Shown one piece after another: positions 1 to 11,219 of a DNA stretch of 64,000 bases. The stretch is taken from the NCBI GenBank assembly GCA_037974665.1, contig CM075782.1:43576851-43640850 (forward strand), read 5' to 3'. Positions within the stretch are counted from its first letter, which is position 1, and each line of letters opens with the position of its first letter. Source of the stretch: Ehretia macrophylla (taxonomy: Eukaryota; Streptophyta; Magnoliopsida; Boraginales; Ehretiaceae). The notes below the pieces were generated by a model. That model made no database searches. It was not told the origin of the DNA and worked only from the letters and a program-made list of their open reading frames with translations. A program made the translations under genes and the position numbers.

Positions 1-80
1 AAGGTAGGGAGAAAACATATCCCATAGTATCGCTCCGGAAATTAATTTCAAATCATACCCAAGTCATACTGACAAATAGG
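1..80. repeat. Segment inverted relative to 9795-9872
   Basis: The first 80 bases are the reverse complement of 9795-9872, with roughly ten mismatches over 78 bp. The sequence from 81 onward matches the right-hand copy in direct orientation. In the right-hand copy the segment is bounded by an 8-bp inverted repeat, TCGCACAA at 9787-9794 and TTGTGCGA at 9873-9880. A related TCGTGCGA lies at 81-88. A simple reading is that the segment between the short inverted repeats has flipped in one copy. Confidence 0.85.
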
Positions 81-97
81 TCGTGCGACTCGTAAGC

Positions 98-422
98 TTG
101 GACTTGGGTCATGGTCCGTCCAAGTTGGGGTGGACCAACCCACACAGTCCAAGTACTGGGAAGTTGTGTAACTCCCCATTACCGCATATAAAAGCAAAAA
201 AATTTAATACATAACATACGTTGTTTTGTATGTGGTATCCAACAAAAAGTAAATGCTCAGTAAAATGCACTCTCTAGCACCAGACATCTAGGTTGTGAAA
301 ATCAAGTGTGTGATCTAGTATTACACACTCTGATTCTTTGTAAGCACAGTGGAACAAACAAGATCATCGATTATTTGCTTTCGTATTATAGAGGTATGTG
401 TACATATCTTACTATAAATCTA
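98..422 (+). repeat. Left LTR of copia element A
   Basis: This 325-bp block matches 9891-10215 at the same length with about 38 differences by eye, mostly C/T and A/G changes. It holds a TATA-like box (catataaaagc near 184). I do not see clean TG...CA ends. I set the limits by where the two copies stop matching. Confidence 0.8.
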
Positions 423-2151
423 GGTGTAGTGCGTCAAAAGTCGGGTTGACATAAGTGACATGGGGTGAATACTGTGGTGACACGTGGCGGTGGAAGGATT
501 ATAGATAATAATTAGTTTATTATCTAATTTTGATTTTGTTTAATTTTGAATTTTAAAAAAAAAAAAGTTTATCTCTTTTCTACCTACCACTAGTGCCACG
601 TGGCGAGGCCATGTGGCACCTGGAGTGCCACGTGGGCCGACGGTTGCCATGTGGCGGCCAACAGTTGTTCGGTAGTTCGGCCACCGGACCAAAAAAAAAA
701 AAATTTGCCCCATATCTTTGTGATATTTCTAGATTTAATCCCATGTACACAATTTTTTTTTTTTTTGTGTTTTTTGCCCCCATGTTATTTATTTAAACCC
801 TATATTTTTATGATATGCTTATTTTTGCCCTCCACTTTCATTATTAGACTACAAAACTTTAATTAAATCAAATTGAGACTTAGAAATTGTATTATTTTCC
901 AAGTTTTACCTTAATCTATGTGAATTTGTGTTGTAAAATTATAATTCTAGGATTGAAATTTAGTGGAATTTCTTTCAAAACATAGAAAGTTTGTGTAACT
1001 AATTATACAACACAAAGAGGTGAAATTTTAGTAATTCCACAAGGATATGTAAAATTTGTGTAATTTTACTTCTTGTTGTGTACAACATTATGGTATACTT
1101 TGTGCATCAATCCATTTGATTTAATCTAGAAAAGTTTTGTTTTCTTTTAATCCCAAGAATTGTGTAGTCAACTGGTGAGGATAAGTCGCACTGAGAGGAA
1201 AAAAAGGAGAGCTCTAGCTATAAAAATGGTCCTGGCACTAGATATAGACGGCGTTAACTTGAAAAGTATATGAGTCTGCATTGGTCAGATGATAAATCTT
1301 TTCGTCAAAACATGAACACACTATTAGATGGTGTTATAGATTTGCGTGAACAACTAGCTCTCTTTTCGCCTAGGGCAAAGGAAGAAGTTGAGGGGTTACT
1401 TAATTTCCTCCCAAGCATGTATGATCCGGTAAAACACAAAATAACTCAATTGGAAGATGTGTACTTCGACTTTGTTGTGTGCGAAATAGAGCTGTTTGAG
1501 AGGCAACGTGTGCTTCAAGGGTTTAGGCGCTCAACCCTTTTGTCTCTTTCTCATAATATGACTAAAGCTAGACGTATACATGAGAATGCCTTTATTTATA
1601 ATAAAGTGGCTAAGGATAAAGTTAAGGATTTGCAAATAACGATTGAGTCCAATGCCTTAAATTATGATTGGTCAGATTCTGAGCATATGTGGCAAGAGAT
1701 AATAAGAAAATAGCGTAGAAAGCATGATTAGTTTATACTTTATGTGAAACCTTTTTTTTAATGTGTTTAATACTCTTGTTAGCATTTCATTCGTGAACGT
1801 TTCACATGTTTTTCTTGGAATATTATTGAATAAACATAACGTTTTTCCTTCAATAATAAATGGAATACTTAATTTTAGTGAGAGTTCCATGATAAACTGT
1901 GTAATTATTATGTGAAACTATTTCCTAATGTTATGAATTTTAGTAATCCATCTTGGAAATTGTTATTTTGTTGGAATAATTTAAGTTGTACCTCTTAGAT
2001 ACTTGTTTCATAGATGATGGCAAATCGTAATACGATGTGCTGATTTTGTATTTTGTATCTATTAGTTACATTCTAACACTTGATCTACCAAGATTATTGA
2101 GTATTAGTATGTGTTAAATGTATTTTACAAATATCTATGTAAAGTCTCCTA
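423..2151 (+). other. Unusual leader of copia element A, no recognised gene
   Basis: This is about 1.7 kb between the left LTR and gag, far longer than a usual copia leader, and I see no tRNA-Met primer-binding match just after the LTR. It contains a GC-rich patch at 590-680 with three CACGTG cores (481-486, 597-602, 629-634), several A and T runs, and one 147-codon ORF listed separately. It may be a separate inserted repeat, but I could not define ends for one. Confidence 0.5.
1270..1713 (+). CDS. Hypothetical 147-aa ORF between LTR and gag of element A
   Basis: The reading frame opens with MSLHWSDDKSF and ends with WQEIIRK. I do not recognise a family. The protein is charged, probably helical and rich in Lys, Glu and Leu, with no signal peptide, membrane segment or zinc motif. 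It lies inside the leader of copia element A, before gag, so it may be a passenger sequence, part of another decayed repeat, or chance. The codon content looks protein-like, with no simple repeats. There is a TATA-like ctataaaaatgg just upstream (about 1218), but no other support for expression. Function unknown. Confidence 0.25.
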   Translation: MSLHWSDDKSFRQNMNTLLDGVIDLREQLALFSPRAKEEVEGLLNFLPSMYDPVKHKITQLEDVYFDFVVCEIELFERQRVLQGFRRSTLLSLSHNMTKARRIHENAFIYNKVAKDKVKDLQITIESNALNYDWSDSEHMWQEIIRK

Positions 2152-4080
2152 ATGACACCAAAAACTATAATAGCTGACCTTAACAAGGGTGATAAGCTTA
2201 ACGGAGACAATTACAATGTGTGGCATTATAAAGTCCAGTACATCCTTGAGGAACAAGAAGTTCATGAAACACTTAATCATGTAATGGAAGAACCTGACGA
2301 GGGTAATAGAGCTCAACATCACAAGGATGTTAAAACTTATCAGGTCTGGAAATGGAAAAGCTCGATTGTTCGCATTATGTTGTTAAGCACAATGCAAGAT
2401 GACCTGATTGTTGATTTTAAAGTTTACCCGACAGCTACGGACATGTGGGCCGCCTTGAAAGAGAAGTTTGGTGTGACTTCTATCTTGAGATTGCGTCGAC
2501 TTACCATTAAGTTTGACAGTTATAAGAAGAAACCTGATGTGAGCATGAGGCAACACATCAAGGAGATATCAAACATGATTAGAGAGCTGAAGGCAGCAGA
2601 TCATACACTTATGGATCAACCACAAGTGCAGGCTGTTATCCGATCCCTTCCAGCCAGTTAGGAACATATGATTGTTAATATGACGCACGAGAGTGTGAAA
2701 ACACTCGAGGACATTGTGCATCATCTGGAGCTTGAAGAGGAATGTTTCTTGGCGATTAAGACCATTGGACAAGCCTATGTGGCCGAATCCAGCAGCGTGG
2801 AACATCTGGCTCAAAATGCAAAAGAGGAAAACAATCTGGCAAGAAGGGAAAGAAGGATGGTAAGCCGGACGAAAAGGACAAGGAACAGAAAAAGAGGGGC
2901 AAGCACAATGGCAAGAGGAACATTGCTAAAATTAAGTGCTACAATTGCCAAAAGAAGGGTCATTATACTCGGGATTGCCCAGAGCCCAAGGCCCAGGTAA
3001 TGTGTTTTACCAAATCTTCTTCTGAAGCATAAGTTTCTAGTTGTGCACTACTGACTGAATCTTTTCTTCTGTGGACTATTGACTCAGCAGCGATAGACCA
3101 CATAGCTAGAGACAGAGGAGTATATGTGGAGTACCGACGCATCCCAACTGGGTCTCGGTGGATATATGTTGACAATAATGCTAAGGTGGAAGTCAAGGGC
3201 ATTGACACTTGCAAACTACAGCTACGTGGCGGTAAAATCCTCCTATTCCACGATGTCCTCCATACCCTGGACTTTAGGCGGAATTTGGTCTCCGCATTAG
3301 TTTTATTGCGCTTGGGTTTTACTATTAATATGTCTGGTGTTATTGTTGAACTTCTTTTAAATTTCATTTCTTATGGATTCGGTTTTCTTTATGATGGATT
3401 TCTGGTGTTGGATGTTGAACATGTCAGTTATGTTTCAAATAATGAATGTTTGTCATTTCATACATCTTCTAGCACTATGGATGTGGATGTGAATGTATGG
3501 CATAGCAGATTAGGGCATATTGGCCAAGACCGTTTGAATAGACTTGTCGGGGAAGGCCTTTTGGGGCCATAAACGAAAGTCAATTTGCCTGTTTGTGAAA
3601 ACGGTCTTGCCAGAAAATCCACTAGAAAATCGTTTGGCAAAGGCTTGAGAGCTGAATTTCTATTGCAATTAGTTCATTCTGATGTCTGTGGTCCGATGAA
3701 TGTTAGGGCGAGGCATAGGGCCTCTTATTTTATCACTTTTATAGATAATTTTACACGATATGGGCATGTCTATTCGATGTCCCACAAGTCTGATGCGTTA
3801 GACTGTTTTAAAAAGTATGTGGCTTTGGTGGAAAATCAACTAGACACAAAAGTGAAATCACTACGTACCGACCATGGTCAGGAATACCTTTCTGATTAGT
3901 TCAGAAATATTTGTGATGCAAAAGGTATAGCTCGACAGCTTACTATTTCTGGAACTCCGCAACAAAATGTTGTTGCAGAAAGAAAGAATAGAGTCTTACT
4001 TGACATGGTTAGGTCTATTATGGCTCAAACTAACCTTCCAATTTCGTATTGGGGCGATGCTTTATTAACAGCCACGTATG

Positions 4081-6562
4081 TGTGATACCCGAGACCGAGA
4101 GTTGGCATATTTTATATATTTGCATATATTTATGTGCATTTATTTGTTTAAAATCTTTATTTAACATAATATGTACAATTATGTGTTTATTTGATGTTTA
4201 CATGTATTTATGTGTTAATTAACTTCTATTAGCAAAATTAAGTGTTTACTTATTTTAGTATTTAATATATGTGCATTCATATTATTTTCATAAAGAATTT
4301 TTAGTGAAAATTGCATTTAAAGGACTTTTAAACTTTATTTATTGACGTTTCTCTAAAAATTTTAAAACTAGTCCTTTAAACATTTTAAAAGAAAGTCTAC
4401 CATTATTATTTTACCATTGATTTAGCAAAATTGAGATTTGAAACAAACTATGAATTTAAGTAGACTTGTTAGCGTTTTTAAAAGCAATTTCATAAACTAA
4501 ATAGTAAAAATAGCCAACATGTCTTCCTTTGACCTTGGGTTGACTCTCACTTAAACACATATATACACAATACATTACACAAAATGCACAAAAGCTCATT
4601 TTTTTTCTTTCCATGGCCGAAAAAGCTTAAGGGTTTAGGAATAGTGCTTTTCATGATAATTTTGTTCTTTAAAGGTGTTAGAGAAGGTTCCACGGACCAA
4701 CCCAGGCATTTTTTAACTCGTCTCAACTTCTACTTCGCATTTACCATTCGTTTTTCATCTTTCGAAGTGAAAACTTTGTGAGGGTTTTTTCAAACTTTGA
4801 TTTAAATCCTTTTTTTATGCTTAAATTGCTATTATTGCTTTACGTTCTTGCTAATTAGGTATTATGGCACATCTTTATCGATTTATGTCATGCGTTTAAT
4901 GTATTTTTATTTTGAGATGAATAGTTAATGTGTTTTAAGGCATATTTGGTTAAATTTTTTGTTATATCTTGATTCTTAGCTTAGATATGATGTTCATAAT
5001 TGCTAAAATGTGTTAATATGCCGTTATAACATGATATAATTGCTTGAAAATGCGAAATGGGAGAAAACGCGTTTGCTGAATTTTTGAGAAAGATCGGGTT
5101 TTTGAGCCGTTTGAGTTATTTTTGTGATATTTAGGTGCTTTCTAGGTTGACTAGATAATAGATAATGGTTGGGCAAATATTGATGGTATAGTTGCTTGAA
5201 AAGTTGAAGATTAGTGTTAATTAGCTTAGGGTTTTTATGTTTAAAGTTAGTTAATGTGTAGTTGAGCATGTTTTCTTGTTGTGAAGTGTTGATAAGGTCT
5301 AATTGGTGTCAAATGCATGTGGTTTAATTGAAGGTGAATGTGGATGTCAAGTGTAGTTTAAATGTTTGATGTCTTGGCTATATAAGTTTTTTAGTAGCTT
5401 AGTTAATAGATTGTAAATGTTTGAGGCAATGTGTTGTAGAATCTATGATTCTAACTTAGCAGAATATGTGCTACTTGGATGTGGTGCCTAATGTGGTTAG
5501 TGTTCTTTTGTGTGTAAGGTGTTGTTTAAACTAGAATGTCATTTAGTTGCATGATTAGTTAGCTTACTAAATATTGCATGAATATGAAATGTTAGGATTA
5601 GGTAACCTACTTTGTTACCTAATCGATATATGGTTATATGATATGTCAATGCGATAGGAATGTGAATACGTGCTATGTGTTTATGTGTTTGCATGAACGT
5701 GTGGATGCGAAGTGTCGCGAAGGGTTGCAACCTTTAAAACAGACACGGTTGGTTGGAGTCGCCATAGGCGGTATCGGGCTTACCAGGCGATAACACGATC
5801 ACTAGGGTTCTATTCCCTATCCTGAATGGACGGAGTGTTCCATAAAGGTCTGGATCACAGTAGTCAAGTTAAGGTACCCGCAAAGTATCCTTGGTGTATA
5901 GGGGAACGTGTTTGCAATGGTGTATAGGGGAACGACATCAACAGAACGAGCGTATCCTTTTTAATATGTTTACTTTCCTTGTATTAATTATGCATTATAC
6001 ACTTGTTGCATCTTATAACGTGTCATGGCATGGTTTTGAAAATGCTTTCAAAAAATAAAACGAGTTTCAAAACTTCCTGCATTGTCCTCCTTCACTGAGC
6101 TATGTGTCGGTTAGCTCACCCTATTTTCCAACCTTTTAGGTGAACCAGACTTAGCTTATGTGGAATATGTCGCTCCAGATAATATGGACAAGCTCGAGGC
6201 TTGATTGCATGTTGTGATGTATATATGTAAATATGCTAAATAGTTTATTTTATAGTTTTGAGGACTTGACGTAAAGGGAAATGTATTTAGTCCTATTTTG
6301 TAATCATGTATATATTGCTAGCCTTGTCGGCTTATTATGAACTCTTATTTATAAAACGATGTTATGTAGTGACAAGGACGGCAGGGTACTAGAATGTATA
6401 TGAATGGTTAAAATATAATGTACTTGGGATTATATGTTGTTGTGGAAAGTTTCTGCGTGCAGGTTTTATATTCGAGCTAGTATCTAGTTATAGACGGTAC
6501 TATGTTGAAATTCCGTCGCGTCTCGACCTGGATCCTATGAGGGGTCGAGTTAGGGTGTTACA
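4081..6562 (+). mobile_element. Solo LTR, Ty3/gypsy-type, inserted in the integrase region of element A
   Basis: This 2,482-bp block begins TGTGATACCC and ends GGGTGTTACA, giving imperfect terminal inverted repeats with TG...CA ends. It is flanked by the 5-bp target duplication GTATG (4076-4080 and 6563-6567), and the integrase-coding sequence of element A resumes directly after it. Long LTRs starting TGTRATACCC are typical of Ty3/gypsy chromoviruses of the Tekay/Del kind (from general knowledge). No internal retroviral genes are present, so this is a solo LTR left by recombination. It is younger than element A. Confidence 0.85.
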
Positions 6563-8682
6563 GTATGTGCTTAATCATGTACCCACAAAGTCTGTAAATT
6601 CAACTCCCTATGAATTATGGACAGGTAGGCGACCTAACCTAAGTAATTTACGGCCTTGGGGGGCAGCTGCTTATGTTCATGATAGTTCCCATATGCATGT
6701 CAAATTGGGACTGAGATGAAAGAAGTGTATTTTAATTCGGTATTATGAACACTCCAAGGGATATGTTTTCATTGGAGAACAAGTAGATGAGAGTATATCT
6801 AAGATTGAATCACGAGACGCAGCATTCTTGAAGACAAAATTCCCGCATAAGGGTAACATTGATCGGGATGTACAACTGATTGAGTTGGACAATCCTGACA
6901 TTCCTAGTACCTCTACACCTTCAGGTAGAATAAAATCAGTGTTTCCGTTCCCTGATCCAAGTGGGAAGAATATACCGGTTACTCAATTTGAGTCTGAATC
7001 AGTTTCAGAACCGGTTGGTGGATCAATTTCACTACAGACCCCTGCAAGGAAAAGCAGCCGTAAAAGTGTTCTTTGTCGACGTTTTGAGATTGAAGGGGAA
7101 TCTCTTATGGTTACAGTACAAGATGATAAGGAGCCTAAATACGTGTCTGAAGCACTCTCATCTTCTGCGTGGGAAAGTTGGATTAAAACGATGGAAGAAG
7201 AAATGGATCCCATGAAGAAAAACCAAGTGTGGTTTTTCGTTGATCTTCCGCCTAATAGGAGAGTTATTGAGAACAAGTGGGTTCTCAAAATCAAGCGAAA
7301 AGTAGATGGATCCATTAGAGATATAAAGCTTGTCTTGTGGCGAAAGGATATACCCAGTTGGAGGGTATAGATTATGAGGAAACTTTCTCTTCGGTAATTA
7401 GGTTTGCCTCAATCCGGTTGATTCTAGCTATTGTCGCTCATCTAAATCTTAACTTGTATCAGATGGATCTAAAAACGGCATTTCTCAATGGAGAACTGGA
7501 TGAAGAGATTTATATGCAACAACCAGTAGAATTTGTAGAAAAAGGTCAAGAGAGCAAGGTGTACAAACTCCAACGATCTATCTACGGGTTGAAGCAGTCA
7601 TCCAAACAGTGGTATCTAAGTGTCCATAGAGAAATCATTTCGTATGGTTTTGAAATGGTTCAAGAAGACCACTGTATATATGTCAAAAGGTCTCAAAATA
7701 GATATATGATTCTATCTTTGTATGTTGACGACATTTTGTTGGCTGGAAATAACAAGGAGCATCTAATCATTATTAAGAAGTGGTTATCATCATCTTTTGA
7801 GATGAAAGATATGGGAGAGGCAACATATGTGCTGGGAGTCAATCCAAAGGGATCGAACCAAAAGGCTTATTGTCTTGTCGCAGGAATCATATATCAAGAA
7901 AGTACTTGAACAATTCAGAATGCAAGACTCCAAACCCAAAAATATTCTTATAGCCAAAGGTGAAAACCTAAGCCAATGAATATGTCTCAAAACCCCAAAA
8001 GAAATAGACGAGATGAAGAATGTTCCTTATGCTGCTGTTGTGGGTAGCTCGATGTATGTCATGTTGTGTACAAGGCCGGATATCTGTTTTGCCATTGGAT
8101 TGGTGAGTCATTACCAATCCAATCCTGGACGAATTCATTGGAATGCAATCAAGAGGATCATGAGATATTTGAAAGGCATCGTGGATTATTGTTTATGCTA
8201 TCGAGGAAGTGACCTAAATCTGAAAGGATTTACCGACACTGATTGGGGTGGTAACCCTGATGAGCATAAGTCAACCTCCAGATATGCCTTCTTGTTTAAC
8301 AGCATGGTATAGCAAGAAGCAAACATGCATAGCATTGTCGACCATAGAGGCTGAGTTTGTGGCTTGCTCAGCGGCTGTACCAGAATCTGTGTGGCTTAAG
8401 AGGTTTATATCAGATTTGGGAGTGGTCACGAATGCTAAAAAACCTGTGACAATCTTTTGTGATAGTCAAGCGGTCATCGCCTATACCAGAGATTTGAAAT
8501 ATCATGGCAATACAAAACACATAGACATTAAGTATAATTTTGTAAGAGATATGGTGTTGAAAAATGAAGTAATCATAAAACATATCTCTAAGCACGAGAT
8601 AGTAACCGACCCTCTCACCAAGCCCATTCCTAGAGAAATTTATTTGTCTTATGTAAAAGCTCTAGGTTTACGTAGACCTTGA

Positions 8683-9890
8683 TGTATATGTTTCATGTGT
8701 TGAGATCTGATTAACCTTTTGTGCTCATACATTTATATATTTCTGATGCCTTATGAATGAATGAAATATATTCGTACACTTAAGCAGTGTTAGTTCTTTG
8801 TGATCTAAGTGCATGAGACCGTGTATGAGTACGATAACACATACTATTGACATCGAAATGTACGTCGAGAGGTTAAAAAGATTGGCTCTCTCACACAAGC
8901 AATTGCCTATAGCGCTGTAGGAGCGTGCAAAAACGAGACAGAATGAGTTGGTTAGTATTCGTTGGTAATACTATACTCATTCAAGCGTCGCCTTAAATAT
9001 TGTCGAGGATTAGTTCTAATGACAATCACCAAGATGAGACCTCTTATTGCATATGTTGCAATTGAAGACTAATGTGTGGTCGATATGGATACCCATGATC
9101 CATATGTAACCTGTCAATAGCCAGATATGAAACCTCGATTACTGTGTGTATTAGGTTCGAGGATTTAGGTTGGTTATTTAACCAGAACAAGATTTACGGT
9201 GTTTGAGTTAAGTTATGACGTACGCCTTGTTCTGAAGGAAGTCACACCATAGCTCACGTATCATACCGTGAGTGCTTTAGCGACTACATAAGGGAGTTGA
9301 TGAACATATCCCTACTTCATTGCTGTATGAGCCCTTGAAGCTTCGAAGACTTCTCTTGAGCACCCTTAGTGACCTACATTCGTATTCCAATAATTCAAAC
9401 TCAATGTTAGCTACTTTGGTTTGTTGCCTAAAGATCACAATATATTAGATCATATGGAACATGTCCAAGAAAGTAGTTGACTTGACTTAGAGGGATATTG
9501 AATGAAGGGAAGACTGTTCGCATCTAGCGCTGTGTATGTTCATTGATCGAACAGTTATACAATCTTTGTGATTGAACAATCTTAGTGATTGAATGTAACT
9601 ATGAATATATACTTGAGATTTTGAACGTCAAACATAGCCTAGGAGAGATTGGGTGTGTTTTGACTGATGTGAACTTAATTGGTCTACGGTGCAGTGAGAC
9701 TCCATGTTTCTTTGCAGGCAGTAGCTCCCATGTTATCCCTAACGGGTGCATGGTTATAGAGCCTTCACTTTGTGCGAGCTCGCTAGTCGCACAACCTATT
9801 TGCCAGTATGACTTGGGTGTGATTTAAAATTAGTTTCCAAAGAGATGCTATGGGATATGTTCCCTCCCTACCTTGTGCGAGTGGGAGAAG
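8683..9890 (+). other. 3' non-coding region of copia element A
   Basis: This is about 1.2 kb between the end of the RNase H part and the right LTR. It has no ORF of note apart from a short 80-codon frame near 9585. It includes the short inverted repeats that bound the flippable segment (9770-9777, 9787-9794, 9873-9880) and the polypurine-like tract at 9881-9889. Confidence 0.6.
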
Positions 9891-10215
9891 TTGGACTTGG
9901 GTCATGGTCTGCCTAAGTTGGGGTAGACCAACCCATATGGCCCAAGTTGTAGGAAGTTATGTAACTCCCCACTATCCCATATAAAAGCAAAAAAACCTAA
10001 TACACAACATACGTTGTTCTGTATCTGGTATCCAACAAAAAGTGAACGCTCAGTAAAAGACACTCTCTAGCACTAGGCATCTAGCTTGTGAAAACCAAGT
10101 GTGTGATCTAGTATTACACACTTCGATTCCTTATAAGCACAATGGAACAAACAAGATCATCGATTATTCGCTTCCGCATTATAGAGGTATGTGCGCATAT
10201 CTTACTATAAATCTA
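9891..10215 (+). repeat. Right LTR of copia element A
   Basis: Direct repeat of 98-422. It is preceded by the purine-rich stretch gtgggagaa (9881-9889), the expected polypurine-tract position for a copia 3' LTR. This supports setting the LTR start close to 9890. Confidence 0.8.
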
Positions 10216-10412
10216 TAGTGTTGTTATATCATAATTTCAGGTCCATCAAGACAAGTTTGTGTCACACTACACACAAAACCGTACATAAAATTTGAAAATC
10301 TACTAAACACTCTGTTGTTCTAATTTTAGGAAAGAAAATTCTTGTATTTGGCAAATAGCCTATTTGCCCGTAATACAAGTGTTGGCATAATACAAAAGTG
10401 ATGTGAGACTTA

Positions 10413-10857
10413 GGCTCCATTTGTTTGCCGTAAAATATTTTTCCGAAAAATATTTTTTGGATTTTATGATATTTGGTAATATCGAAAAATTGGTCAACTG
10501 TAAAATATTTTCCTGTCAATAATTGCGGCTGCTTTTTTTTAATTTTAAAGTGTTTGGTAACATTGGAAAATTGGTCAACCGTAAAATATTTTCTGGTCAA
10601 CAATTGTAACTAGTACAAAATTCTGAAAAATGTTTTCATTTTCTTTAGGAGAAGAAAATATTTTACGGAACTCACTATACATCCAAACACTAGAAAATAT
10701 TTTTCAGTATTTTATTTTCTAAAAAAATATTTTCTCCCAATAAGTTATTTTACGGCAAACAATCGGAACCCTGTAAAATATTTTATTTTTCAGAAAAATA
10801 TTTTCAACTGAAAATATTTTCCACAAGTAAATTACTTTACGGCAAACAAACGGAGCC
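10413..10857. mobile_element. Tourist-like (PIF/Harbinger) MITE
   Basis: This 445-bp element has terminal inverted repeats (ggctccatttgtttgccgta at the left, the complement of tacggcaaacaaacggagcc at the right). The 3-bp duplication TTA flanks it (10410-10412 and 10858-10860). TTA duplications and GGCTCCGTTTGTTT-like ends are typical of Tourist MITEs. Inside, a roughly 50-bp block beginning ggtaa is repeated (about 10473 and 10553). No coding capacity. It lies between copia element A and the 3' end of the UGT gene. Confidence 0.8.
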
Positions 10858-11219
10858 TTAATAGTATATTAGTAGGTCAGACAGTTGACATACCTGTAGT
10901 TTTTGCATTTTCTTGAACTAAGAAGGTCATAAATAGAAATGAGAAGGACAAGTGCAAGAGGGCTATGACCAATTATTGTCTTTAACACATGAAAGGAAGT
11001 ATTGGTGCAAAGGTTATTGCCATTTAACTCGTAAAGTAAGACTGAATGAAATAGAAATCAAAGTAGGTCGGGGCTTTTCTAGTAGCTCATAGGTAGTAAG
11101 AATTTTATTCACCGAACGAGCCTCTAGGATCTTCAACTAGTGCTAAGAAGAAGGAAAGCATTAAGAGATGAGAGCAGCATTAAAGAGATCAAGACTGCAC
11201 TTTCTGTACATACACATAA
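10858..11219. other. Downstream flank of the UGT gene
   Basis: This 360-bp stretch lies between the MITE and the stop codon of the minus-strand UGT gene and probably holds its 3' UTR. Nothing else is recognisable. Confidence 0.5.

Larger units (their letters stand above)
1..10215 (+). mobile_element. Old Ty1/copia LTR retrotransposon (element A), left end near the window edge
   Basis: This is a copia fossil on the plus strand. Its parts, in order, are a left LTR (98-422), an unusually long leader, gag (about 2150-3000, UBN2-like with a CCHC knuckle near its end), protease (about 3070-3300), gag-pre-integrase and integrase (about 3480-4080 and again from 6563), reverse transcriptase (about 7150-7900, with the copia YVDD motif), RNase H (about 8010-8680), a long 3' non-coding stretch and the right LTR (9891-10215). 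The order protease, integrase, RT, RNase H is diagnostic of copia. The integrase part is split by a gypsy-type solo LTR. The element is broken in several places, roughly ten or fewer by eye. The two LTRs differ at about 11% of sites, which makes it the oldest of the three copia elements here. At usual plant substitution rates that is several million years (inference). Confidence 0.88.

Noticed and set aside
580-866. Short overlapping ORFs on both strands across the GC-rich patch
   Set aside because: The frames pass through poly-A and poly-T runs, overlap each other on opposite strands and resemble no family.
4584-4781. A 65-codon ORF inside the gypsy-type solo LTR
   Set aside because: No protein family, T-rich start, and LTRs do not normally code. 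Taken as chance.
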